NCBI GenBank assembly: GCA_945869735.1
Contig: CAMBPQ010000020.1
Span: forward strand, 1 to 46,827
Source: Planctomicrobium piriforme
Lineage (GTDB): Bacteria; Planctomycetota; Planctomycetia; Pirellulales; UBA1268
Length of the DNA stretch: 46,827 nt
Direction of reading: 5' to 3'
Shown: positions 7,430-16,454 of the stretch, piece by piece
Layout: every line of letters starts with the position of its first letter
How positions within the stretch are numbered: the stretch's first letter is position 1
Translations under genes and position numbers: made by a program
The notes under the pieces: model-generated
What the model was told of the DNA's origin: nothing
The model's input: only the letters and a program-made list of their open reading frames with translations
The model's database searches: none

Positions 7430-8095
7430 TCAGTCGTGCATGTGCCGGGCAAACCACTCGGCAGCGAGCCGGGCGGCCTCTTCCAGCGTGCCCGGCTCCT
7501 CGAAGAGGTGGGTTGCGCCAGGGACGATAGCCAGCTGCTTCTCACAGTCGAGCTGCGCAAACGCCTGCATGTTGAGTTCGAGCACTTCGGTGTCGTCACC
7601 GCCCACGATCAGGAGCGTGGGGGCGTGGACGACACGGAGCTTACGGCCCGCGAGGTCGGGTCGGCCGCCCCGCGATACAACGGCCGACACCCGCGGTTCC
7701 ACGGCGGCGGCGAGCAGTGCCGCGGCGGCGCCGGTGCTCGCGCCAAACAGGCCGAGCGGTAGGTGCCGTGTCTGTTCGAGACCGGTGACATACCGCACAG
7801 CGGCGAGCAGTCGCTCGGCGAGGAGGGCCACGTCGAACACGTTCACGCGGTCGGTCGCCTCCTGCTCGGTGAGCAGGTCGAAGAGCAGCGTACCGATCCA
7901 CGACTCGTGCAGCACCGAAGCCACGGCAGCGTTGCGGGGACTGTGGCGGCTCGACCCGCTGCCATGGGCGAAGAGCACGAGGCCCGTCGGCGGCGCGGGT
8001 AGCACCAGCCGACCCGGCAGGCCGCTGGGCTGCCCTTTCACACCGTTCACCGGCACCGTCACGTCGAACGACTCGATCGCACCTGTAAGCGTCAT
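7430..8095 (-). CDS. Alpha/beta hydrolase, dienelactone-hydrolase-like
   Basis: 221 residues. Oxyanion-side motif FAHGSGSSRHSPRN near residue 42, nucleophile elbow GASTG near 117 (G-x-S-x-G), acidic residues in VGGDDTEVL near 162, and catalytic His in PGATHLFEEPG near 195. All three catalytic positions are thus present. ATG overlaps the stop of the upstream hibernation factor (ATGA), with AAGGAG just before it. Pairing with a phosphoribosyltransferase is common in bacteria, in stress-related clusters. Cytosolic; natural substrate unknown. Confidence 0.85.
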   Translation of the reverse strand: MTLTGAIESFDVTVPVNGVKGQPSGLPGRLVLPAPPTGLVLFAHGSGSSRHSPRNAAVASVLHESWIGTLLFDLLTEQEATDRVNVFDVALLAERLLAAVRYVTGLEQTRHLPLGLFGASTGAAAALLAAAVEPRVSAVVSRGGRPDLAGRKLRVVHAPTLLIVGGDDTEVLELNMQAFAQLDCEKQLAIVPGATHLFEEPGTLEEAARLAAEWFARHMHD

Positions 8096-8679
8096 GGAAT
8101 CTCCTTGAAGGTGGCACCGCGGGGGTGGCGGGGATGGATGAGATGAACGGCGGAAGCCTGCGGTCCCTCGTCTCCCTCCTCCTCGCTGAAAAACACCGGC
8201 GTGCCGATGTCAGCCACGCGAAACTCCTCGTCTGAGATGGCGTGGCGGTGAAAATAAACCTCGCGGCCGTCCGCTGTCTCGATAAAGCCATACCCCTGGA
8301 GCGGAAACATCTGCGAGATCCGACCACTGGCCCGTGGCGTGTGGGCCTTCTCCGCGCCCCGCATGCGGCGGGCATGATCCTCCAGCTGCCGCCGGGCCGC
8401 GAGGAACGCATCGCGGAGGGCCACGAACACGTCCTCATGGGCATGGTCGCGGTGGTGTTCGCGGTTCACGATGATCTCGCTACCGGGCACGACCAGATCG
8501 ACCCGCACGGAGTAGAGATTGCCCCCGCGGTGATGGCGATGCGGCTGCGCCACGACCACATGGCAGCCGGTGATGCGATCGGAATACCGCTCGAGCTCAG
8601 CAATGTGGTCGAGCGCGGCGTCCCGCACCGCCTCATCGATCGGCAGGTCGTCGAACGACACCTGCGGCTGCGTCTGCAT
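8092..8679 (-). CDS. Ribosome hibernation promoting factor-like protein with C-terminal cold-shock domain
   Basis: 195 residues from ATG 8679, chosen because GGAGAG lies 8 nt upstream and because the longer frame to 9258 is low-quality and runs into the ABC permease gene. Residues ~1-110 fit the RaiA/HPF fold (helical DAALDHIAELERYSDRITGC, then VVVAQPHRHHRGG and VRVDLVVPG strands). Residues ~115-185 are a cold-shock domain: GRISQMFPLQGYGFIETADG and VYFHRHAI give the RNP1-like aromatic pattern. HPF binds the 30S decoding region in resting ribosomes; the CSD could bind RNA. First gene of a three-gene ATGA-linked operon. Fusions of this kind are annotated in several phyla. Confidence 0.85.
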   Translation of the reverse strand: MQTQPQVSFDDLPIDEAVRDAALDHIAELERYSDRITGCHVVVAQPHRHHRGGNLYSVRVDLVVPGSEIIVNREHHRDHAHEDVFVALRDAFLAARRQLEDHARRMRGAEKAHTPRASGRISQMFPLQGYGFIETADGREVYFHRHAISDEEFRVADIGTPVFFSEEEGDEGPQASAVHLIHPRHPRGATFKEIP

Positions 8680-8870
8680 GGTTTGTCTCTCCAACCGGTG
8701 GCCATGGTGGCCATGGTGGCCGGAAGGAACAGACGCCACGTCGTGCATGCGTCGCCAGAAGGTTACGGGGGCATGCCAGCAAAGGCCGCGAACACGGCCT
8801 GACTCGCATGGCGTGCCGCCGATACAGGGAGCAGACACTTTGCCAAACATCGCCGGGCAGGAAGCGGCCC
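8680..8870. promoter_or_regulatory. Leader/promoter region of the hibernation operon
   Basis: 191 bases between the permease stop and the hibernation factor start, both on the minus strand. A promoter for the stress operon should lie here, but I cannot pick -35/-10 boxes with confidence. No terminator hairpin with a T run follows the permease gene. Confidence 0.3.
8695..8723. repeat. Short GGCCATGGT tandem in the leader of the hibernation factor gene
   Basis: The 9-mer GGCCATGGT occurs about two and a half times in a row, bounded by CCGG on both sides. The TGGCCA cores are self-complementary, so the transcript leader could fold into a hairpin 16 nt upstream of the start codon. Function unknown. 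Confidence 0.5.
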
Positions 8871-11384
8871 TCACTCCGCCGAGATCGACTCGAGGAGATC
8901 GAGCCGGACCGCACGGCGGGCCGGCAGCCAGGCGGCGAGGGCTGTGACGACCACGGCTGCGAGCAGGTTGACCGCGATAATGTCGAGCCGCACATGAAAC
9001 TTGAGCGGGTGGCCGAGCAACGGCTGGCTCGCGAGCTGGATGAACAGCGCCGTCGTCAGGCCGGCGACGAGGCCGATGATTCCGCTGGCAATGCCGAGCA
9101 TGATGCTCTCCAGGACCACCATCCGCACCACCTGCCCGCGGCGCATGCCGATCGCCCGCAGCAGCCCCAGCGATCGCTTCTTCTCCAGCACGCTCATCGT
9201 CACCGTATTGGCAACGCCGAGGCTGCCGACGACGAAGCCGAGCCCGAGGATCGACCACAGCGAACTGACCACGCCGTTGACGATCACGTCGATGCCACGC
9301 CGCAGTTCGCTGAACGACCGCAGCAGCATCGAGTATTCCCGGGCGTTGGCCTCCAGCGGCTCCCGCAGGCCGGCCGCGCGGCCCGGCTGGGCGGTTACAA
9401 GGAGCACGTCGGCCGCCTCCATACCGAAGATCCTGCGGGCCGCGTCGCGACGGAGCTGCAGCGAGGCACCCCCCGATGTGTAGTCGACGACGAGCGCCGC
9501 GATCTTCACCGGCGTCGCCCGCCCAAACACCTCGACAGTCACCTCATCGCCGGCTTTCACTCCCGCGCGTTGGGCGAGCACCGTGCCCGCCACCGCCTCG
9601 CCCCGTGCCAGGGCCGCCCGGACCTCGTCGGGCGACATGCCGACCGGCTCCAGCGGCAGCGGTCTGTCATCGGGCATGTCGCGGGCAATCACTACGCAGA
9701 CGGTCCCCGCCACGCGGCCAGTGGCAACGCCGATCCCTTCGACGTCGGCCACGCCGTCGAGGCCGCGGACGAGCGTCTCCAGGCGTCGCGAGTCGGCACT
9801 GCGTTCCTCGCGTGAGACGGAAAGCGCGCCGGCCTGCGTGAGCACCCAGTCGGCCTTGAGCATCCTGCCGTACCAGGCGAGCACATCCTCGACGCTGTCG
9901 CGGATCGCATGCCCGAGACCGATGCCGTTGCTCACGGCGACAACGAGCACGCCGGCGGTGAGCGCTGTTCGGATCGGTTGCCGCACAATCTGATCGATCG
10001 CCAGCCGGCCCTCCACCCGCCAGCGGTCGGGAATGAAGCGGCCGAGGAACCGTACCAGCGGGACGATCAGAAACGGTGTGACCGTCACGAACGCCAGCAA
10101 GAGCGCGATGCCCGACACCACCGACGCCCGCGGCGGCCACACCTCCACGTACATCAGCGCCTCAGAAATGGCTGCGACAAGGGTCAAGAGCCCCCCGGCC
10201 ACGAGCAGCTTCCGCGTTGTCGCCGGCGGGGCGGCGGGCGGAGCCGAGGCCAGCCCCTCGAGCAGGTCGAGCGACGTGGCCTCCCAGGCGGGCCACCACG
10301 CGGCGGCGACCGCGAGGCCGACGCCCATCACGATCGCCATCGGCACGAGCAGCGGGTGGACGGCGACCCCGGTCGCAGGCGTCTGAAGCGCCCGCGAGAT
10401 GCCCGCCGAGATGGGGCCAGCCGCTGCCAGCCCCACGACAGCGCCCACGGTAGCACCGACGCCGCCGAGCAGCGCCGCCTCCAGCGTCACAAACCGCCGC
10501 ACCTGCCGCCCCGTGGCCCCGAGCAGCCGCACGAGCGACAGCCCGCGGCGCCGCTCGGCCACGTTCATGAGCATCGCGTTGCCGACGATGAACCAGGCCA
10601 TCGCAAGCGTCAGGGCCGTCACGAAGTCGAGCCCGAGGTTGGCTGAGTGAAGCACGTCGTCGGCCATGCTCGCGCGGCCCACGGGGACGTCGGCCACCAG
10701 CCGCGGCGGCAGCCGTCCTGCCACCGCCGCCATCACCTGCGAGCGGTCGGCGTCGCCCGCCAGCGCAATGCGGATTCGGTCGACCTGGGCCGTGGAGAGC
10801 GACATTGCTTCCAGTGCCTGGATATCGACGACCACCGTCGCCCCCTCGGCAAACCACCGCAGCGAGTCGCCAGTTGCCAGGCCCGTGATCCGCATCCGGG
10901 CGATCCGCCGCCGGGCGAAGAACAGCACCTCGTCGCCCACGCCAACACCCAAGCCCTTCGCGAGCGTCGCGTCGAGGACGACCTCGTCGTCCTCTCGGCA
11001 GGGCTCACCCGCTTCAAGCGCGAGCAGGCCTGCCGCCGCGAGCGCCGCCGCGTCGACGCCGACGGCCATCTCGCGGAGCCGGTTGTCGCCGATGCGAAGA
11101 AGCGTCGGCCGATAGAAGAGCGGCACCACCGCACGGACGCCCGGCACGTCGACGACCCGCGGAACGAGCATCGCGTCGAACCGGCCGCCGTCCCGCGCCG
11201 TGATGTCGAGCGAGGGCACGCCGGCGATCGTCTCAGTGAGCCGGCGGTAGCCAGCCCGCGAGGCGTCGGCAGCCGCCCACGTGGCAACCACGGCCCCCAC
11301 GGCCACGGCCACGCTCGCCGCTGCGGCCAACGCCCGGCCCGGCCGGTTTCGCCACTGCCGCACGAGCAGAGTGCGAAGCCTCAT
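8871..11384 (-). CDS. ABC transporter permease, FtsX-like (two MacB/FtsX domains)
   Basis: 837 residues from ATG 11384, which overlaps the stop of the ATPase gene as ATGA; the frame is open upstream but inside the ATPase gene. The N-terminal TM (about residues 15-38) is followed by a MacB-like periplasmic domain (about 45-230), then TMs near 255, 305, 345, 410 and 440. A second N-terminal-type TM near 495 is followed by another periplasmic domain and three TMs in the last 150 residues. This duplicated FtsX arrangement is typical of one-chain permeases that work with a LolD/MacB-type ATPase to move lipoproteins, peptides or drugs across the envelope. Substrate unknown. No separate membrane fusion protein lies nearby. 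Confidence 0.9.
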   Translation of the reverse strand: MRLRTLLVRQWRNRPGRALAAAASVAVAVGAVVATWAAADASRAGYRRLTETIAGVPSLDITARDGGRFDAMLVPRVVDVPGVRAVVPLFYRPTLLRIGDNRLREMAVGVDAAALAAAGLLALEAGEPCREDDEVVLDATLAKGLGVGVGDEVLFFARRRIARMRITGLATGDSLRWFAEGATVVVDIQALEAMSLSTAQVDRIRIALAGDADRSQVMAAVAGRLPPRLVADVPVGRASMADDVLHSANLGLDFVTALTLAMAWFIVGNAMLMNVAERRRGLSLVRLLGATGRQVRRFVTLEAALLGGVGATVGAVVGLAAAGPISAGISRALQTPATGVAVHPLLVPMAIVMGVGLAVAAAWWPAWEATSLDLLEGLASAPPAAPPATTRKLLVAGGLLTLVAAISEALMYVEVWPPRASVVSGIALLLAFVTVTPFLIVPLVRFLGRFIPDRWRVEGRLAIDQIVRQPIRTALTAGVLVVAVSNGIGLGHAIRDSVEDVLAWYGRMLKADWVLTQAGALSVSREERSADSRRLETLVRGLDGVADVEGIGVATGRVAGTVCVVIARDMPDDRPLPLEPVGMSPDEVRAALARGEAVAGTVLAQRAGVKAGDEVTVEVFGRATPVKIAALVVDYTSGGASLQLRRDAARRIFGMEAADVLLVTAQPGRAAGLREPLEANAREYSMLLRSFSELRRGIDVIVNGVVSSLWSILGLGFVVGSLGVANTVTMSVLEKKRSLGLLRAIGMRRGQVVRMVVLESIMLGIASGIIGLVAGLTTALFIQLASQPLLGHPLKFHVRLDIIAVNLLAAVVVTALAAWLPARRAVRLDLLESISAE

Positions 11385-12085
11385 CGGGCGGTAGCTCCGC
11401 TGGTCGAATCCGACTCGATCCGTCCGTCGCACATCCGCACCACCCGCGCGGCGGCCGCGGCCACGGCCGGGTCGTGCGTGACGAGGATCACGGTCTGTCG
11501 CCGTTCGGTGACCAGTCGCTGGAGGAGCTCCACGACCCTCGCTGAGTTCGTCGAGTCGAGCGCACCGGTCGGCTCATCGGCGAGCACGATCGCGGGCCCC
11601 GTCACCAACGCGCGGGCGACCGCGCCCCGCTGCTGCTCGCCGCCTGAGAGTTCATCGGGACGGTGCCCGGCCCGATGGGCCATGTCGACCGCCTCGAGCG
11701 CCTCCCGGGCCGCCGCGTCTGATCGGGCATGGCCGACGCCGTCGAGCACGAGCGGTAGGGCGACGTTTTCCAGAAGCGAGAGTTCGGGGAGCAGGTTGTA
11801 GCGCTGGAAGACGAATCCGATCCGCCGGCGGCGCACGGCCGCCAGGGCGTCGTCGTCGAGCATGGCGAGATCGATCCCCTCGAGGAGCACACGGCCCGCG
11901 GTCGGCCGCGTGATGCCGCCGAGCATGTGCAGAAGCGTGCTCTTACCCGACCCCGAACTGCCGGTGACGGCCACGAACTCGCCGCCCTCGACGGCCAGAT
12001 CAACGCCGCGGACGGCAGCCACCGCCGCCTCGGCGCCGGCCCCGCTGAACGTCTTCTCGAGTGCTTCGGTGCGGAGAATCGACAC
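11381..12085 (-). CDS. ABC transporter ATP-binding protein, LolD/MacB type
   Basis: 234 residues from GTG 12085, chosen because GAGG lies 7 nt upstream; the frame could start 15 codons earlier at another GTG. Walker A is GSSGSGKST (about residues 39-47), signature LSGGEQQRGA (about 144), Walker B VLADEPTGALDS (about 165), H-loop VTHDP (about 199). The Q-loop and VFQRYNLLPELSLLENV are characteristic of the LolD/MacB/FtsE subfamily. It powers the permease encoded by the overlapping next gene. Confidence 0.93.
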   Translation of the reverse strand: MSILRTEALEKTFSGAGAEAAVAAVRGVDLAVEGGEFVAVTGSSGSGKSTLLHMLGGITRPTAGRVLLEGIDLAMLDDDALAAVRRRRIGFVFQRYNLLPELSLLENVALPLVLDGVGHARSDAAAREALEAVDMAHRAGHRPDELSGGEQQRGAVARALVTGPAIVLADEPTGALDSTNSARVVELLQRLVTERRQTVILVTHDPAVAAAAARVVRMCDGRIESDSTSGATAR

Positions 12086-12135
12086 TGGGAGCCTCACTCG
12101 CGACGAGGCCGCGCACGACGCGGCCCACACGGCAC

Positions 12136-12308
12136 CATCTTAAGGCGCATCCGACTTTGGTGGTGCGGCACGATGGCAACTGGGAGGACGTAGGCGAGGG
12201 GGTCGGCGAACGCACGAGGAGCCTTGGGCGTATCCTCGCCCCGACGACAATCCGCAGGACCGCGCAGCGGCGACTTTTGCCGCCCCCGAGCCGGCGATCC
12301 ACCTCTCC
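12136..12308 (+). repeat. MITE-like repeat, copy 1 (degenerate ends)
   Basis: Begins with ATCTTAAGGCGCATCCGACT, a degenerate form of the family end, continues through GGTCGGCGAACGCACGAGGA and GGGCGTATCCTCGCC, then GCGGCGACTTTTGCCGCCCC and GAGCCGGCGATCCAC. The same blocks occur at 20402, 23545, 29763 (minus orientation) and 44395 (minus). No coding capacity. Lies between the ABC ATPase start and the lipoprotein stop. Confidence 0.75.
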
Positions 12309-12338
12309 GGTGCGATCCAGCCGTCCGCGCTGATGCCG

Positions 12339-13439
12339 CTACGGCGCGGTCTCGAGATCGACCTCGAGGGGCATGGTGGCCCGAGCGGTCGTGCCGGCGA
12401 GCGTGTCGACAACGGCCACCTCGATCTGGCCCTGGCCGCTCCGGATCGATTCGGGAAGCTTAATCACGTACCTCGCGAAGTAGTCACGACGCTGCGTGCG
12501 GCAGGTCTCGGCGATCGGCTCGAAGCTCCACTCGTGCTCGACACGGCCGTCGGCTGCCACGAGCGTGAGCGTCGCGTCGATGCAGGTCGTGTGACCAGCC
12601 GGCGATTCGCTCGCGGAGAGGTTGTCGAGTTCGAAGTAGACGATCACTTCCTGCCCCGGCTGAAAACGGCTCTTGGCAAACCGGTCGACCACGCCCCAGC
12701 CCTGAACCCGCGAGGCGAAGCAGGCGTTTCGGACGGCAAGCGACGGCGGCGGTGAGGTGGCAGCCACGCCTGGATCAGATTCTGGACCAGATTCCGGATC
12801 GCTTCGGGGCACTGTGACGGGCGGCGGCGAGCCCGCCGCATCATGACGAGAGGTTTCAACGTCGGTCGCCTCCGGGGCGACCACCTCGACCGCAGCCGGC
12901 GGCGCAGCAGGTTGATCGACGGCGGCTCCGTCGAGATCCGCCTTCGCGACCACGTGAGATGCGGCAACGATCGGCGGCACCGCCCGAGCGACAACTTCTT
13001 CGGCCGCCGCCTTGGAGGAGTTGGCCGCCTCGAGCGTCGAGGCGAAGGCCTCGACGACCACCGGCCAATCCTCCTGCTGGGTCTGCTGCAGTGTTTCGAT
13101 GAGCGTCGTCCGGGTGGCTTCGTCGATCGGGCCGAGCCGCTTGACGCGGGCTACCGCTTCGTCGATTGCCACCTCGCGGCGTTCCTCGTCGATCGCATCG
13201 TCGGCACGGGAAGTGAGCGTTGGATCGGCGGAGTCGGTGATGTCAGCAAATGTTTCCGAGTCGGCATCCGGCGGCTCGGGATCGGTCTCCGAGGCATGCT
13301 CGGCGAGGTCCCAGAGCGTGTCGCGGAGATAAGCTGTGCTGATGGCAGACGTGCAACCGCCCGCGAGCGACAGAAGGAGGGCGACGAGGGCCACCCCGCC
13401 ACCGCGAATCGACCAGAAGGTGCCATTCATCGTTGTCAT
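12339..13439 (-). CDS. Putative lipoprotein with disordered middle and C-terminal beta domain
   Basis: 366 residues from ATG 13439 (a second ATG lies at 13430). Basic N-end, hydrophobic core and LAGGC lipobox with Cys at about residue 29 mark a lipoprotein. Residues ~45-110 are acidic and low in complexity, 110-180 helical, 180-235 rich in A, P and S/D/E. The last ~130 residues (from NACFASRVQGWGVVDRFAKS on) look like a beta-sandwich with two Cys. This layout resembles planctomycete envelope proteins of unknown role. No partner genes are adjacent on the same strand. Confidence 0.75.
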   Translation of the reverse strand: MTTMNGTFWSIRGGGVALVALLLSLAGGCTSAISTAYLRDTLWDLAEHASETDPEPPDADSETFADITDSADPTLTSRADDAIDEERREVAIDEAVARVKRLGPIDEATRTTLIETLQQTQQEDWPVVVEAFASTLEAANSSKAAAEEVVARAVPPIVAASHVVAKADLDGAAVDQPAAPPAAVEVVAPEATDVETSRHDAAGSPPPVTVPRSDPESGPESDPGVAATSPPPSLAVRNACFASRVQGWGVVDRFAKSRFQPGQEVIVYFELDNLSASESPAGHTTCIDATLTLVAADGRVEHEWSFEPIAETCRTQRRDYFARYVIKLPESIRSGQGQIEVAVVDTLAGTTARATMPLEVDLETAP

Positions 13440-13649
13440 ACTCGAATGTCGTCCGGCCCGGAAACAGGGAGTCACCCGATTCGGGAGGGAAGATAGGGAC
13501 CTTCAAGCGGGCAGAGCAAGGTCAACAGCCGGAGGCGATTACGCCCCGCGAAACAGCGGGAGTCTGCTAAACTTCCCCGCCGATCGCATCCCAGCGAACA
13601 CCACCCATGGGGGATGCTCGCGGCCGGCCCAGCCCCGGAGTCGACACGC

Positions 13650-14666
13650 ATGACCATGCCAACGCTCGACCAGCAAGCCGTGCCTCTCCACTGGAGGCAC
13701 CGTCATCTCCTCGACCTCGAAGGGCTCACTCCGGACGAGATCCGCACGCTGCTCGACACGGCGACTCTCTTTAAGGAGGCCACCGACGGTTGCCGCCGCA
13801 AGCTCTCCGTGCTCAACGGCACGACCGTCGTGACCCTGTTCTTCGAGAACTCCACGCGGACCAAGACGAGCTTCGCATTGGCGGCGCGGCGACTCGGCGC
13901 CGACGTGGTCGACTTCTCCGCGTCGTCAAGCAGCCTCTCGAAGGGCGAGTCGTTCATCGACACGGCCAAGAATCTCGAGGCGATGGGGATCGACGCCGTG
14001 GTCGTGCGGCACGTCACGCCGGGCACGCCCCACCTCTTGGCCCAGCACCTCTCGGTAGGCGTGATCAACGCGGGCGACGGGCCCCACGAACACCCCACGC
14101 AGGGCCTGCTCGACATCTTCTCGATCCGTGAACGACTCGGTGATCTCTCGGGCGTGACGGTCGGCCTGGTCGGTGACATCGCCCACAGCCGCACGGCTCG
14201 GTCGAACATTTGGGGCCTGATGAAGCTCGGCGCGAAGGTGATCGTCTGCGGCCCGCCAACGCTCGTCTCCGACCGCTGGCGAGAGATCGGCGTCGAGGTC
14301 TCGCACGATCTCGACGCGATCGTGCCCAGGTGCGACGTGCTCAACCTCCTCCGTATCCAGTTCGAACGGCAGAACACCCGGCCATTCCCGTCGGTCCGGG
14401 AATACGCCCATCTCTATGCCATGACCCGCGAGCGGCTGAAGCGGGCGAAGAAAGAACTGCTGATCCTCGCCCCCGGCCCGATCAACCGTGGCGTCGAGGT
14501 GACGGCCGAGGTGGCCGATTGTCCGCAGTCGCTGATCCTGAGCCAGGTCGCCAACGGCCTCGCCGTCCGGATGGCAGTGCTCTGGCTGACCTGTGGACCA
14601 AGGCCTGCGGACGCCGCGTCGTGGCCGGGTCGCGACGACAACTCTCACCACGCGAGGATCAACTGA
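13650..14666 (+). CDS. pyrB: Aspartate carbamoyltransferase
   Basis: 338 residues. Makes N-carbamoyl-L-aspartate from carbamoyl phosphate and aspartate, the first committed pyrimidine step. Carbamoyl-phosphate loop STRTKTSF (usual STRTRTSF) near residue 67, conserved [10 protein letters not shown] near 96, [10 protein letters not shown] near 148, and [10 protein letters not shown] near 283 confirm function. Length fits the catalytic chain; no pyrI is near. ATG 13650 was chosen (GGAG 10 nt upstream), ATG 13656 is possible. The stop shares one base with the pyrC start (TGATG). A short inverted repeat CCCGC/GCGGG (13545-13560) lies ~90 bases upstream, of unknown role. Confidence 0.96.
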   Translation: MTMPTLDQQAVPLHWRHRHLLDLEGLTPDEIRTLLDTATLFKEATDGCRRKLSVLNGTTVVTLFFENSTRTKTSFALAARRLGADVVDFSASSSSLSKGESFIDTAKNLEAMGIDAVVVRHVTPGTPHLLAQHLSVGVINAGDGPHEHPTQGLLDIFSIRERLGDLSGVTVGLVGDIAHSRTARSNIWGLMKLGAKVIVCGPPTLVSDRWREIGVEVSHDLDAIVPRCDVLNLLRIQFERQNTRPFPSVREYAHLYAMTRERLKRAKKELLILAPGPINRGVEVTAEVADCPQSLILSQVANGLAVRMAVLWLTCGPRPADAASWPGRDDNSHHARIN

Positions 14667-15955
14667 TGGCCACGCTCCTGATCCGCGGCGGCCGGGTCGT
14701 CGACCCGTCGCAAAACATCGACCGCATCGACGACGTTCTCGTCCGCGACGGGCAGGTGGTGGCGATCGGCCATGGAGATGGCCAGCCACTCGGCAAGGCT
14801 GACGAGACGATCGACGCGGCCGGTCTCGTGGTCGCGCCGGGCCTGGTCGACATGCACGTTCACCTCCGCGAGCCCGGCCGCGAGGAGGACGAGACAATCG
14901 AGACCGGCACGCAGGCCGCGGTGGCCGGGGGCTTCACCAGCGTCGCCTGCATCCCCAACACCGAGCCGCCGATCGATACGCAGGCCACTGTCGAGTTCAT
15001 CCACCAAAAGGCGGCACGAGCCGACACCTGCAACGTGTTCGTCGTCGCCTGCGTGAGCCGCAACCGCGAGGGCAAGGAGCTCGCGGACATCGGCCAGCTC
15101 GTGGAGGCGGGCGCGGTCGCGTTCAGCGACGACGGCGCCCCGGTCTACGACGCCGAGTTGATGCGGCGGGCCCTTGAATACTGCCGGATGTTCGACAAGC
15201 CGATCCTGGCCCACGAGGAGGTGCTCGAGCTTTCGCGTGGCGGTGTGATGAACGAAGGACTCGTCTCGCTTGTGCTCGGCCTGGGCGGCATGCCGGCGGC
15301 CGCCGAGGAGGTGATGATCGGCCGCGATATCGCGCTGTCCGAGGTGACGCGTGGCCGCCTTCACGCCATGCATGTCTCCACGGCAGGGGGCGTCGCTCTG
15401 ATCCGCGAGGCCAAGAAACGGGGCGCCCGCGTTACCGCCGAGGCCTGTCCCCATCACTTCACACTCACCGACGAGAGCCTCCGCGGCTTTGATTCCAACT
15501 TCAAGATGAGTCCTCCGCTGCGGACGCAGGCCGATATCGAGGCGATCATCGACGGTCTCGTCGACGGCACGATCGACTGCATTGCCACCGATCATGCCCC
15601 GCACGCCCGTGAAAAGAAGATGCTCGAACTCGACCGGGCGCCGTTTGGCATCCTTGGCCTTGAGACCGCGGTGGGCCTGTCCGTCACGCGACTGGTAGCC
15701 ACCGGCCGCATTGGCTGGCCACGGCTGATCGAGGCGATGAGTACGCTGCCCGCGCAGATCCTCGGCATCAACCGTGGCACGCTGCGACCCGGCGCTGTCG
15801 CCGACATCACGTTGATTGATCCCAATCTCTCGTGGCGGGTTGACGTGGCCTCGTTTCGCTCCAAAAGCGTCAACTCGCCGTTTGACGGCTGGACGCTGCA
15901 GGGCAGGGCGGTGACCACGATCGTGGGTGGACGTGTGAAATACCGGCTGCCGTAG
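14666..15955 (+). CDS. pyrC: Dihydroorotase, class I
   Basis: 429 residues. Interconverts N-carbamoyl-aspartate and dihydroorotate. Metal ligands DMHVHLREPG (about residue 60), the Asp of FSDDGAPV (about 155), EACPHHFTLT (about 260) and ATDHAPHA (about 308) are present, as in Bacillus/Aquifex-type enzymes. Overlaps pyrB by one base, with GAGG upstream. In Aquifex the class I dihydroorotase and PyrB form a joint dodecamer; the tight coupling here suits the same idea, which is inference. Followed after one base by the NYN-domain gene. Confidence 0.97.
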   Translation: MATLLIRGGRVVDPSQNIDRIDDVLVRDGQVVAIGHGDGQPLGKADETIDAAGLVVAPGLVDMHVHLREPGREEDETIETGTQAAVAGGFTSVACIPNTEPPIDTQATVEFIHQKAARADTCNVFVVACVSRNREGKELADIGQLVEAGAVAFSDDGAPVYDAELMRRALEYCRMFDKPILAHEEVLELSRGGVMNEGLVSLVLGLGGMPAAAEEVMIGRDIALSEVTRGRLHAMHVSTAGGVALIREAKKRGARVTAEACPHHFTLTDESLRGFDSNFKMSPPLRTQADIEAIIDGLVDGTIDCIATDHAPHAREKKMLELDRAPFGILGLETAVGLSVTRLVATGRIGWPRLIEAMSTLPAQILGINRGTLRPGAVADITLIDPNLSWRVDVASFRSKSVNSPFDGWTLQGRAVTTIVGGRVKYRLP

Positions 15956-15956
15956 G

Positions 15957-16454
15957 ATGACTCTCATCGTCGACGGCTACAACCTGCTCCATGCCTCGGG
16001 TGTCTTTGGGGCAACGCGAGGCCCGCGAGGTTTTGAACAGTCGCGTGCCGCGCTGCTCGACATGCTGGTCGATGTGCTCGGCGACAAGACAGCCGACACG
16101 ATCGTGGTCTTCGACGCGGCGAGGGCCCCCAATGGCCTGCCCACGCGGTTTTCGCACGGTGGCATCCGCGTCTGGTTCGCCCGGGAGTATCCCGACGCCG
16201 ATTCTCTCATCGAGGAACTCGTCGAGCACGACACCTCTCCGGGCCATCTCGTCGTCGTGTCGAGTGACCGCCGTCTGCAAGTCGCCGCCCGCCGTCGCCG
16301 GGCCAAGGCCGTCTCCTGCGAGGAGTGGCTCGCCGAAGCCCGTGAACTCCACCGTTCCCGCGGCCGCCCTGTGGCCGACGCCAAGCCTCCGGAACCGGGA
16401 CCGGAGGGAGTTGACGAGTGGAAACGCTATTTCGGGCTCGATTCCGAATCGTGA
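15957..16454 (+). CDS. YacP-like NYN-domain ribonuclease
   Basis: 165 residues, starting one base after pyrC stop. NYN/PIN-fold acidic sites are visible: LIVDGYNLLH at residues 3-12, VVFDAARAPNG near 50, EYPDADSLIEEL near 80 and VVVSSDRRLQVAARRRRAK near 100-118. Family members include Bacillus YacP/Rae1, a ribosome-associated mRNA endonuclease. The tail after residue ~135 is proline-rich and ends in WKRYFGL. Probably transcribed with pyrBC, though with no clear pathway link. Confidence 0.88.
   Translation: MTLIVDGYNLLHASGVFGATRGPRGFEQSRAALLDMLVDVLGDKTADTIVVFDAARAPNGLPTRFSHGGIRVWFAREYPDADSLIEELVEHDTSPGHLVVVSSDRRLQVAARRRRAKAVSCEEWLAEARELHRSRGRPVADAKPPEPGPEGVDEWKRYFGLDSES

Noticed and set aside
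8680-9258. N-terminal extension of the hibernation factor to 388 residues
   Set aside because: It overlaps the end of the ABC permease and is Arg/His-rich nonsense; ATG 8679 has a good ribosome site.
14210-14665. Longer pyrC frame beginning within pyrB
   Set aside because: Dihydroorotase homology starts at ATG 14666, which shares a base with the pyrB stop.
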